Positions 9,524-17,987 of a stretch of 64,000 nt of DNA are shown piece after piece. The DNA lies in contig JAAYFI010000020.1 in NCBI GenBank assembly GCA_012728315.1, forward strand, positions 1 through 64,000, given 5' to 3'. The notes beneath the pieces are model-generated. The model saw nothing but the letters and a program-made list of their open reading frames with translations, made no database searches and was not told the DNA's origin. Position numbers and translations under genes: made by a program. Every line of letters starts with the position of its first letter. Within the stretch, counting starts at the first letter, position 1. Source of the stretch: Gammaproteobacteria bacterium. Lineage in GTDB: Bacteria > Pseudomonadota > Gammaproteobacteria > Pseudomonadales > Pseudomonadaceae.

Positions 9524-10819
9524 ATGGCTTTATTCAATCTTGGAAAAAAGGATAAATACGGCAAGCAACGGCGTATTGAACATCGTTCCAAGCATTTGCG
9601 CATCAGTCGCACCGGCGGCGTCGCCTTGCGCATGCAAGTCAAGGCGGCCGGGCTTACGGTGACAGCCAACAGCAAACATGGCTTGCGGATCTCAGCGCCT
9701 GTCGGCAAAGGTACGCAAGTGGCCTTACAAAATGGCCGCTTGGTTCTGCGTGGCCGCTATGGTCGAGGCCCTATGCGCCTGAACCTGTCGAAAAGCGGTG
9801 TGAGTGTATCCGCACGTAACTCTTTGGGTACTTTTAACCTGATCAGACCCAATCGCTCCTCAGTTAAAATTGCAGGTGTGCAGTTGCGCGGCAAGAAAGC
9901 TGCCAATATTCAAATGATCTTTATGGTTGGCGTGCTGCTGGTGTCTGTTCTGCAAACCTCGGCTTTGCTGCTGGGCTGTATCTTGCGAGGTCTTGGCCGT
10001 GCTCTAACGCACGTACTGTATTGGCTTGGCAGTGTGCCGCAATACATAAGAGCTGCTTTAGTGAGCCGCCGTAACAGGAAACTCAAAAATCATTTAAGTC
10101 GTACTGCACAACTCTTTACCCCGCCTCCCCGTCAATGGACGACATCACAATTGCGTGCAGCTTTACTGTTAGTGCTCACGGGCTGGGGGCGCGATTTAAC
10201 AGCTCAGGAAGCAGCTGCACGCTTGCAACTGTACAAGCAGCAGCGCGTCACCAGCCAAAACCCGGCCCCAGCATTGGATATAGACGCGGCTGAGCTTAAT
10301 GATGTGGCGCGGCAATTGGAATCAGTGCGCGCGGCACATGCAGAGCAGGCTTTCGCTGATCCGCAAGCCATCACGGCTTTATTTGCACAGCAACTGCGCG
10401 ATAGCGTCTCAGAACAAGAGCGTGTCGAGGCATTCTTAAATACCGATGACTGGATCGTTGCCTTTGATTCGCGCACAGCGCTGCAAGAAAGCTTACTGGA
10501 AATCTTCGCTGACTTTGCGCAACTATGCTTGCAAATAGCCGAGCCGCAATCAACCGATTTCAATACTCCAGAGCATGCGTCTACAGCCTATAAGCCAAAC
10601 AGCGCAGCCTTTATGCAACATGCGCCGGAACTCAATGGCTTAATCAATCTAAATACCGCATCGCTCGATCAACTACGAACACTACCGCATATTGGCTTTG
10701 ATCGAGCGCTGGACATTATCAACTTAAGACCCATCACCCATGTCGCTCAACTTCAGTCCATCAAAGGCATTGGCCCTGCGCGTCTGGCGGATATTGAGCG
10801 TGCAGGGGTGATCCTATAA
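9524..10819 (+). CDS. DUF4236-like protein with ComEA-type HhH C-terminus
   Basis: A 431-residue protein of unknown role. Residues about 20-110 are built of short beta repeats rich in Gly, Ser and Arg (RISRTGGVALR, GLRISAPVGK, RLNLSKSGVSVSA), as in DUF4236 proteins. A hydrophobic helix pair follows (residues about 128-160), then a charged linker. The last 65 residues form a helix-hairpin-helix domain of the ComEA kind (INLNTASLDQLRTLPHIG, SIKGIGPARLADIERAG), a DNA-binding fold. The combination suggests a membrane-anchored DNA-binding protein. A GCAGGAGG ribosome site precedes the ATG. It is separated from the helicase operon by about 160 bases. Confidence 0.75.
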   Translation: MALFNLGKKDKYGKQRRIEHRSKHLRISRTGGVALRMQVKAAGLTVTANSKHGLRISAPVGKGTQVALQNGRLVLRGRYGRGPMRLNLSKSGVSVSARNSLGTFNLIRPNRSSVKIAGVQLRGKKAANIQMIFMVGVLLVSVLQTSALLLGCILRGLGRALTHVLYWLGSVPQYIRAALVSRRNRKLKNHLSRTAQLFTPPPRQWTTSQLRAALLLVLTGWGRDLTAQEAAARLQLYKQQRVTSQNPAPALDIDAAELNDVARQLESVRAAHAEQAFADPQAITALFAQQLRDSVSEQERVEAFLNTDDWIVAFDSRTALQESLLEIFADFAQLCLQIAEPQSTDFNTPEHASTAYKPNSAAFMQHAPELNGLINLNTASLDQLRTLPHIGFDRALDIINLRPITHVAQLQSIKGIGPARLADIERAGVIL

Positions 10820-11523
10820 AAAGCTAGCCTGAAACTATTATGCCTTACACTCCCGCTCAACTCTGCATTTCATTCGAAAGCGGCAATACCGTGAACTGCA
10901 TGTCCTTGTTTCTGCGGGCTGCTTCACGCACACCTTCAAGTTACATCGACACACAACTGGTCCGGCTCTGTGTCTGGGACGCGGGTGGCCTGATTGTATT
11001 TCCCTTGCCCCTTTCCTCAACTATACTCCGCAGGACCAAGTCCGTTGTTCGATGGATTCTCAGGTATTACGGTTCTCAGCAACGTAGACAGCAGGAGGCA
11101 CGGCTTTTGGCCTTTCCCGCTTCGCTCGGTGCTTGCGCACCGAGCAGCACTGAGATCTCCAGTTTCTGTGCGAAGGACTTATCGACGTGCATAGGAGCCT
11201 GACCGCGCGGGATCAGAGCATGACTGGCGTATAACGCCATCCTCCGCATTAGCTTCTGCTTCGCTTAGCAGCAACGGCATCCTGAATTCCTGATTACGCG
11301 GCTCAATGGCGTTTCCCCTGTCAACGCTTCAGCTGGCACCTCACAGTGCAACGTGCATGAATCGGGGGCTGGTTGATTCGCCATTTCTTACCAGTATAGA
11401 ACTTTCATCGAGCATCCTCTGCCAGCTTTAACTGGCGCTCGGAAAAGGTGATTTATGCGCCTTTATGGGCAGCTGTTATCAAGCCGCCCTAGTGTTGGGA
11501 CAGGAACAGTCTCATTGTAGTCT
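10820..11523. other. Non-coding 704-base stretch with hairpins at the island's left border
   Basis: No reading frame here looks like a real protein; the longest frames have unnatural composition. Stable hairpins are visible, for example GCTCGGTGC (11124-11132) with GCACCGAGC (11137-11145), and the near-palindrome GGCGTATAACGCC near 11228-11243. On the minus strand the text resembles structured RNA upstream of intron-encoded or other mobile-element genes. A group II intron remnant without its maturase is one possibility, but I could not find a domain V, so this stays a guess. Confidence 0.3.
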
Positions 11524-12834
11524 TTAGGTTTTTTTATTTATAAACTGCAAAACAAGCACTATCAAAAGCATCGCTGCCGTAGACAGCAGAGAAATCAACC
11601 AAAATGGTTTAAATGAGCTCAGCAAAGACTTATCTACTGCGAAAATAACAGCCACTGTCGTTACAGGAAGTACCAGCGCTGCAATCCAAGTGAGCAAGTT
11701 AACTGCTTTCACTTCATGCCGTTCAATCTGCAACTGTTCATAATTATCCGTCGATTCTATCTGCTCGGCTATGCGTGCTAATTGCCTATCAATATCTGCT
11801 TGCCGATGGATAAAAGAAAAAACTCTATTGCCCAAGGGATAGGTGGTCACGCGCTGAAAAGCAAACTTATGCCTAAAACGAGTAAACTGCCTACGCACTC
11901 GGGCAAGTCCTCGTCGATTCTCACTTAAACCACAAAGGTGAAACTGCTCTAAGAGCTGTGCCGCCATCAATTTCTGGTAAATAACCAGCAACACCATAGG
12001 CATATAATACTGAGTTAAATTATCCTCAATAAACTCTGCTGCATGTTGTGATAAGACAGCCAAGTAGCGACCCTCATGGTTAGCAAAAAACCAATCAGCC
12101 CAATACTGATCAATGCCCTCAGATAAAATTTGCTGCTTAATCGCTGGCGCAAGTCGGTAACCAGCTTGGTCTAGCGGGGTTGCAGTGAGTAGTTTGACTG
12201 TTAACTCATCAGCCTGCAGCACCTCTGTGGTTTGCTGCGCACGAATAATGCTAAAGCTTGGCAGCTGGTGTCCGAACCAATCAACCTTGGCAAAAGCTGC
12301 TGATAGCTTGTCGTGCTGAGATGCAGGCAGCTGCTTTATAAGCCACTGCGCAAGGCTGAACTGCTGCCCTTGCCCATCCTGCCACATCGGTATACGGTCG
12401 CGCAGATTACGCGGCAACCACCTACAGGCTTCGCGGTTGACTGACAACAGCGCTTCTTGGCCAAGGCTGCCATCTGTATAAAGCTCGATGATAAAAGCAG
12501 ATAGCTGAGGGAAGCGTAAGAGTTGAACTTGAGCAATCTTTATAGGCTGCTGTACAGCATCTAAAACAGTATGGGGTTGCTGTGCAACCTCAAGTGAGCA
12601 TAACCAGCGGCCATAGTGCCCTTGCGTTTTTTCATTGGCGCACAGAATGTCAGCCACCGCAGGAACAAAGAAACTGCGCATATCATCAAACGCTAACTTA
12701 TCCATGGTTTTATGCAAGGCTGTCCAACGTGCACTTGACTCAAACGCCTTCCAAAAGTCAGCATCCAATTCAACAGGAACAAAAGCAAACGCACGCCACT
12801 GATATGTCTCTGTTTTAGTTTGTCCCTCGTGCAT
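11524..12834 (-). CDS. Membrane protein with CorA-like two-helix C-terminus lacking GMN
   Basis: About 436 residues. The first 330 match no family I know. The last 110 have the layout of CorA-type channels: a long charged helix (DNYEQLQIERHEVKAVNLLTW) running into membrane helix 1 (LVLPVTTVAVIF), a short loop, and membrane helix 2 (FWLISLLSTAAMLLIVLVLQF). CorA ends helix 1 in Y/F-GMN, the cation filter; here the place reads FAVD, so ordinary Mg2+ transport is unlikely. I prefer the ATG at 12834, with AAGGA upstream, to a TTG at 12858 that would overlap the previous gene. It is the last gene of the kinase-helicase operon and may be its membrane effector or anchor. Confidence 0.7.
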   Translation of the reverse strand: MHEGQTKTETYQWRAFAFVPVELDADFWKAFESSARWTALHKTMDKLAFDDMRSFFVPAVADILCANEKTQGHYGRWLCSLEVAQQPHTVLDAVQQPIKIAQVQLLRFPQLSAFIIELYTDGSLGQEALLSVNREACRWLPRNLRDRIPMWQDGQGQQFSLAQWLIKQLPASQHDKLSAAFAKVDWFGHQLPSFSIIRAQQTTEVLQADELTVKLLTATPLDQAGYRLAPAIKQQILSEGIDQYWADWFFANHEGRYLAVLSQHAAEFIEDNLTQYYMPMVLLVIYQKLMAAQLLEQFHLCGLSENRRGLARVRRQFTRFRHKFAFQRVTTYPLGNRVFSFIHRQADIDRQLARIAEQIESTDNYEQLQIERHEVKAVNLLTWIAALVLPVTTVAVIFAVDKSLLSSFKPFWLISLLSTAAMLLIVLVLQFINKKT

Positions 12835-12838
12835 AAGA

Positions 12839-14080
12839 TTATAGTCCTTCTTTATCAACCAATGAGTAGAAACGGCGCAACCCTAGCCGTGTCACAAGCT
12901 CGCTTAACTCTTTTATCTTGTAATCAGCCTGCCTCAGCATCTCTAACGCGTAATCACGAACGCTGCCTTGGCGATTGCTAGGATCGTCATAGAACTCATC
13001 CAAGGCATTGCTTGCTGTGCGTAAGATGTCTATTTCTTTTTGTAAGGCCGCGTTTGTCGCAATTAGACGCAGTGGATGCCCAGACAACAAGCTCCCGCTT
13101 CTTGGGAAGTTAAAAATCGGTATTGCAGGGTGGTTTTGTGTGCCTACAAAAAACAATAAAGGACGCATTACTCCTGTAGAAATTTGTGTTTTATACGCCT
13201 TATCTGACATGGCGATCAACTCAACCACTGGGTTATCATCCTCATCATAACGACTAGCAGCTACCTCACAGCCAACCTGTTGTAATGCTTGGCAGATTTC
13301 AGCAAGGATGTCGTCCCTACTCTTCTTGCCTCCATGTCGCCACTCAATCGGTTCAATAAACTTGATAAGATCATGGTTTTCCAGCCAATCAATTGAAGTA
13401 TTTGCAAAACAAAACTCACCGCGTTGTTTCTTATCTGGAGTTTCGTATAGCGCTAAAATGCCACGTAAAAACCTAGGCTCATAATCAACAATATCGACGA
13501 TCTCAGTAGCCTCATCAGGTAGATTATAAGCACGCTTATCAACAAGCCTAGTTATGTCTAAGTGCTGGGTTGGTACATTTTTTGTTTCATCAATCAAGAC
13601 CCGTCCATAAGTCCTTTTAGCCAGTTCCTCTACCGTGCTTAATGGTTGTTCGTAGGTTGACGCTGGCATTAGATGTCCTGTGATACCACATAGCAAAAGC
13701 GCCCGTTTAACCTCTAGCACCTCAAACCCCTGCTCCACTGATAGCCGACCCAGCTCAGTGAGGTAAAACGCCTCTATATTTATCGCGATCAAACTACGAC
13801 CTTGTAGTTCTTTAATAAGGTTATGCAAGCGCGGCTCCGAAAAGCCCAGCAGGGCTGCTAGCACTGGCAGCTCGAGTGGGCCTGTCTTGAGTAGCTTTAA
13901 GATGGTTAGTTCAAGGTCCCCCATTTGTTCACGCGAACGCTCTCTAAGCACCACCTCAACTTCGAGTAAAGGGTATTGCGCCTCATGCAAATAAACTATT
14001 CTACTGCCCGTCTGTGCCAGCTCTAATGACCACTGATAACTAGATAGGTCTTGATAGCTTGAAACTCTTCTTTTACTCAC
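12839..14080 (-). CDS. Winged-helix protein of unknown function in the kinase-helicase operon
   Basis: A 413-residue soluble protein. Residues about 50-115 look like a winged helix (LELTILKLLKTGPLELPVLAALLGFSE, then a recognition-helix-like LHNLIKELQGRSLI and a wing ending ELGRLSVEQG). The remaining 300 residues match nothing I recognise; they include KKSRDDILAEICQALQQVGCEV and a strand-rich segment. It could bind DNA as a regulator or sense something for the cluster. The GTG start lies 11 bases after the helicase stop codon, and its 3' end nearly meets the membrane protein gene, so it is cotranscribed with both. Confidence 0.65.
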   Translation of the reverse strand: MSKRRVSSYQDLSSYQWSLELAQTGSRIVYLHEAQYPLLEVEVVLRERSREQMGDLELTILKLLKTGPLELPVLAALLGFSEPRLHNLIKELQGRSLIAINIEAFYLTELGRLSVEQGFEVLEVKRALLLCGITGHLMPASTYEQPLSTVEELAKRTYGRVLIDETKNVPTQHLDITRLVDKRAYNLPDEATEIVDIVDYEPRFLRGILALYETPDKKQRGEFCFANTSIDWLENHDLIKFIEPIEWRHGGKKSRDDILAEICQALQQVGCEVAASRYDEDDNPVVELIAMSDKAYKTQISTGVMRPLLFFVGTQNHPAIPIFNFPRSGSLLSGHPLRLIATNAALQKEIDILRTASNALDEFYDDPSNRQGSVRDYALEMLRQADYKIKELSELVTRLGLRRFYSLVDKEGL

Positions 14081-14091
14081 CCTGCAACCCT

Positions 14092-17000
14092 CTACACTGA
14101 ACCATGCCTTTGCCAGTCTTTGATATCTATAAATTGCCCATGCTGTTTAACGAATTCCCTAAGCATTGACATAGCCTGCTTAAACTCACGGGCTGTATCT
14201 GCTGTACCGTCTCTGTGCTGGTTTTGCTGCGTAAGAGTGTGCATATCTCCAACCATGATCAATTGTGATTTAGCACGAGTCATACCGACATTCAAACGCC
14301 GCCAATCTTTTAGAAAGCCCACAGTCTTTCGCGCATTAGATCGGGTGAAAGTCATAATAATCAAATCACGCTCTTGTCCCTGGAAGCTATCCACTGAAGC
14401 CACCAAGTCCACCAAAGGTGTCTTAAGTGCTGATAACCGCCCTGCGCTTTGTGCTTTTCGAATGGCTGAGCGAATAGCAACCACATGGTTTTTATAGGGC
14501 ACCACTATTCCAATCTCGCCCTCGCCTAATACTGGCTTTTCGCTCAGCGCACGTTCTAATAAGCTGACAACTATGCTAGTTTCAAGCGGGTTGTTTTGCA
14601 CTTGGTTACGCCCATCAGCGATAAATGATTTTTCTTCACGCTCCTTGCTAGGCAGGCTAGAAGTGTCAATAAACACCAAAGGACTTTCCGTGAATGAGAA
14701 CAAGGGTTTTTTAGCTTCCATCCCCTTACCCGCGTAATAAGCTCCCTCATAAAAAGCATCCGAGATATAGTCACTAATAATTGCTGGGCAACGATATTGG
14801 GTATCTAAAATCACTTTGCGCTGCTCGTTGGTTACCGGCCACAACTGTTCAAACCAGCTATCTTTCATTAGCTCGGTATCAACGCCACGGTTATCCAACT
14901 CTTCTATCAACTCTTGCTGTACAACAGGTGGCAACTGCTTATGATCACCAACCAAGATGGAGCGCTTAGCTCTAGAAAGCGGCACAATAAGGTTATGTAG
15001 CTGTATTTGCCCAGCCTCATCGACAATCACGGTATCGAATGGAATATTTCTGAAAGCTGGGTTTGTATTAATTCCGATACAGGTAGCACCCACAACATCT
15101 ACCATTTCTAAAGATATTGCATACAGTGCTTGCTGACGCATATTGCTAAGCGCTTCCTTCCACTCATCAACAGTTTGTTTCCAGGCTGATAGCTGATTGA
15201 GTTTGGCATCAACCTCGTGAGCATCTAGCTCAAAGTGCTCATTACTTAGATCAAAACCGAAATCCACTTTTGCGTATGGACTTCTCGGCGATTTCGGAAA
15301 TTTTTCTGCACGCTCTTTAAGCGCTTGTTGTAACTGCAGTTCCTGCTGCTGTATTTCCTGCTCAACTGCAGCCACTTTAGCAAGTGCCTTGTCACTGCGA
15401 GCCTTAGCTTTGGATAAAATTCTTTGACCGCGCCGAGTACGCCAATTAAATGCGCTCAGCTTTAAGCCTATAAAGGGTAGCGCAATCCAAGATAACGGCT
15501 TAAGTATCCAGTGCACGCTTTGCCAGCGCTGTTGCTTAAACGCTTGTGTCTGAGCTTTATCAATTAAAGCTTGTAATTTTTCTTCTATTACTCGCTGCTG
15601 CTGGATTTCTTTAGCATGCGCCCGTTGTTTAGGCTCTAACTCATTGGTTACGTGTCGATCTCGACGATTTGCCAGAGCTAGGCAGGCCAAGTTTTGCTCA
15701 GCTAGTGGCTTAACGTTACTGCGTAGTTCGGCAAAATATTGTTGGCACTGAGTTAAATAACTGAGGGTGGTGTCAATATTTTCAGCAAGCCTTTGCTGCA
15801 GTGCGGTTGCAGCATTGTCAACCAAAATGGGATGCAGGTTAGTGGACACCTTAGTTTCAGACCCTATACGTACGCATTGCAGGTCTTTTTCTTCAGCTAA
15901 CCGCTCTAGAACATTATCAACCGCTTTGTTATTTTGCGAAGTCACTAAAACACGCTCGCCCTGCTCAACGAGCTTGCGTACCCAATTTAAAATAACTGTG
16001 GTTTTACCGGTGCCCGGCGGGCCCAGCGTCAAGATATAATCTGGGGTATGCAACCCCATACGAAAGGCTTGCAGCTGACTTGTGGTAGGCGGATGCGTTG
16101 CTGGCGGCGGCTGATCATCACCCACTTTATAATCCGGATACTCATACTCACCGGCCGCAACAGCCAGCAACCATGGGTTAGCTGTTTTACCTAAACGGAG
16201 CTTGTCCACCACTTCGGTTCTAACTTTTTGTAGCGTTGGAATGGCAGTTAAAAACAACTGCCCTGTTTCCGGTATTTCGGTATGAGCTGTTTGTTTCTCA
16301 ATACTGATAATAACTTCAGGCTCATCGCTACTGGGCGCTAAGTTAACCACTTGCGCTAATGCGCCCTCTTGTTCATCATCACCTGCAAAGCGTAACAAGC
16401 TGGGGGACAGCTCAAGCAGCCGCGCATAATCACCATCGGTAAATCTAATCCGATAAAATTGTCGATATACAATTTTGCGCGGCTCTGCCTTAACAGATAT
16501 ATAACTAAAAGGCGGTGTTTGGCGCGCAGTCATCTCCTCTTGTGCGTACTCCACGTCAATGTATTGCTGCACAGTGCCAAGCAAGTCCTCTTCGGCGCTG
16601 GTGCGCAGCTCTTCACCATTTTCATCCAGCTCATCGTCAGCATTCGCACTGCCAAACTGATCGCGCAGCGCAAGTAACCTTAATGCATGCTCGCCTTGCT
16701 TTATTGAAATGTTTTGTCTCTCAACATCACCATGCTGCGTACCGCTATAAATGTGTACACCTTTGACTGCAATACGAAATCCTCTGGCCACTAAAGTGGC
16801 ACGAGTTCGATTGTCCGCATAGTTAATTTTATACGCCCAGATACGCAATACACCCTCATCGTTTGTGTCTACCCCCCCAAACACTTCGATGCGGCCAACG
16901 ACTATATTGACAATTTCCCTGCTCTCACCTTTGCGCGAAGTGATTCGCACATAAGCCATTTCTGCTAGTTCTAGCTCTTTTAGCAAATCCGTAATAGATG

Positions 17001-17130
17001 GTGCCTTGCCTAGCCATCTACCAAGGAGCTGATTTGGCTGCCTGCAAAGCATCACAAGAGGGAAGTTATATTGCGCTATATGCTCCTGCTTCCAAAAAGG
17101 TAGCGAGCTGGGTTGTTTTGTATATTTCAT
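14092..17130 (-). CDS. UPF1-like superfamily 1 helicase (COG1112 type)
   Basis: A 1012-residue ATPase. The first 350 residues are an unassigned domain. The helicase core follows: Walker [15 protein letters not shown] (about residue 370), motif Ia QNNKAVDNVLERL, motif II VIVDEAGQI, motif III VGDHKQLPPV, and at the C-terminus VDSFQGQERDLIIMTF and RRLNVGMTRAKSQLIMVGD (motifs V and VI). A long coiled-coil insertion with a hydrophobic patch (WILKPLSWIALPF) separates motifs Ia and II, as in many UPF1-like proteins. All catalytic residues are present. The family unwinds RNA or DNA. It overlaps the kinase gene by 4 bases, so the two are translationally coupled. Kinase plus this helicase type recalls Mokosh, but no PLD nuclease is encoded in this operon. 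Confidence 0.88.
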   Translation of the reverse strand: MKYTKQPSSLPFWKQEHIAQYNFPLVMLCRQPNQLLGRWLGKAPSITDLLKELELAEMAYVRITSRKGESREIVNIVVGRIEVFGGVDTNDEGVLRIWAYKINYADNRTRATLVARGFRIAVKGVHIYSGTQHGDVERQNISIKQGEHALRLLALRDQFGSANADDELDENGEELRTSAEEDLLGTVQQYIDVEYAQEEMTARQTPPFSYISVKAEPRKIVYRQFYRIRFTDGDYARLLELSPSLLRFAGDDEQEGALAQVVNLAPSSDEPEVIISIEKQTAHTEIPETGQLFLTAIPTLQKVRTEVVDKLRLGKTANPWLLAVAAGEYEYPDYKVGDDQPPPATHPPTTSQLQAFRMGLHTPDYILTLGPPGTGKTTVILNWVRKLVEQGERVLVTSQNNKAVDNVLERLAEEKDLQCVRIGSETKVSTNLHPILVDNAATALQQRLAENIDTTLSYLTQCQQYFAELRSNVKPLAEQNLACLALANRRDRHVTNELEPKQRAHAKEIQQQRVIEEKLQALIDKAQTQAFKQQRWQSVHWILKPLSWIALPFIGLKLSAFNWRTRRGQRILSKAKARSDKALAKVAAVEQEIQQQELQLQQALKERAEKFPKSPRSPYAKVDFGFDLSNEHFELDAHEVDAKLNQLSAWKQTVDEWKEALSNMRQQALYAISLEMVDVVGATCIGINTNPAFRNIPFDTVIVDEAGQIQLHNLIVPLSRAKRSILVGDHKQLPPVVQQELIEELDNRGVDTELMKDSWFEQLWPVTNEQRKVILDTQYRCPAIISDYISDAFYEGAYYAGKGMEAKKPLFSFTESPLVFIDTSSLPSKEREEKSFIADGRNQVQNNPLETSIVVSLLERALSEKPVLGEGEIGIVVPYKNHVVAIRSAIRKAQSAGRLSALKTPLVDLVASVDSFQGQERDLIIMTFTRSNARKTVGFLKDWRRLNVGMTRAKSQLIMVGDMHTLTQQNQHRDGTADTAREFKQAMSMLREFVKQHGQFIDIKDWQRHGSV

Positions 17131-17987
17131 ATTTTTATACGTTCTAATGCTTGGCGGAGCTGCTGAATATTTTTAAACCTCTGTTGTGGTTTATATGCCA
17201 TGGCTTTCTCAAGTAAATCACCAAGCGCCTTATTGGCCAGCGGTTGTACTTTGGTTAGCGGTTGCATACCTTCGTTTTCCCAGTCGGTGTAATCCAAATT
17301 AGGGTAAGCATCATGACGTGGAGTTCCGGTCAACAACCACCAACCAATTTGCCCCACGGCAAAAATATCTACTGCTTCATTAAGCTGAAACTCTCTGTTG
17401 CCCGACTGCTCGGGCGCTTGGTAACCAAAGGTACCCTCTTCAACACCTACTCTATCTTGTGAGCCCAGCCCAAGATCGATCAGCATCAACCCAGCATGTG
17501 GGTTTCTTTTGTTACGCAACAAGACATTGTCTGGCTTTAAATCACGGTGCAGCAAGCGACATTTGTGCAGCTTTTCAACCGCTCGACAGAGGTATTGCAA
17601 AATCTCAATACGTGTCTTCAAGTCATACTGATCAGCCGGTGGCGCAGTAATAGCACTGGACAGGGTTGCACCCGCCAACCAATCTAATCGCAAGAAAGCC
17701 CAGTCATTACCCATTAAGCCAAACTGCTGGCAGCGCGGAAAAACCTCGGGATAGTGGTTAGCTAAATTCAGCGCAACCATTTCTCGCTCAAGCTCTTGGC
17801 GTTTATTGAGCTTTAAGTCAAAGATTTTCAAAGCAAACTCAAGATGTGTCACTATATCCTTAATTTTATACAGTGCTCTACCTGTGCTTGGGTTCAGTGG
17901 ATAAATGCACTGCACAACTTCGTATTGTCCCGAGGTTTCTAAGTGTATAGTTTTGCCTAGGGTAAGATTAATAGGTTCTATTGCCAT
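17127..17987 (-). CDS. Ser/Thr protein kinase, Hanks type, apparently active
   Basis: A 286-residue protein that is almost entirely kinase domain. Visible motifs are the VAIK-like FALKIFD (Lys54), LLHRDLKPDNVLL (HRD at about 147-149 with the following Lys and Asn), LIDLGLG (DLG in place of DFG at about 171-173), and the P+1 loop GTFGYQAPEQ. The catalytic set is complete, so it should phosphorylate Ser/Thr. The glycine loop is divergent. There is no membrane helix or extra sensor domain. It overlaps the upstream fusion gene by 10 bases and the helicase by 4, so it probably acts on products of the same operon. Confidence 0.88.
   Translation of the reverse strand: MAIEPINLTLGKTIHLETSGQYEVVQCIYPLNPSTGRALYKIKDIVTHLEFALKIFDLKLNKRQELEREMVALNLANHYPEVFPRCQQFGLMGNDWAFLRLDWLAGATLSSAITAPPADQYDLKTRIEILQYLCRAVEKLHKCRLLHRDLKPDNVLLRNKRNPHAGLMLIDLGLGSQDRVGVEEGTFGYQAPEQSGNREFQLNEAVDIFAVGQIGWWLLTGTPRHDAYPNLDYTDWENEGMQPLTKVQPLANKALGDLLEKAMAYKPQQRFKNIQQLRQALERIKI

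Noticed and set aside
10840-11202. 120-residue plus-strand frame in the border segment
   Set aside because: Low-complexity mixture of Ser, Arg and Leu without domain features, overlapped by other random frames; reads like non-coding or structured RNA.
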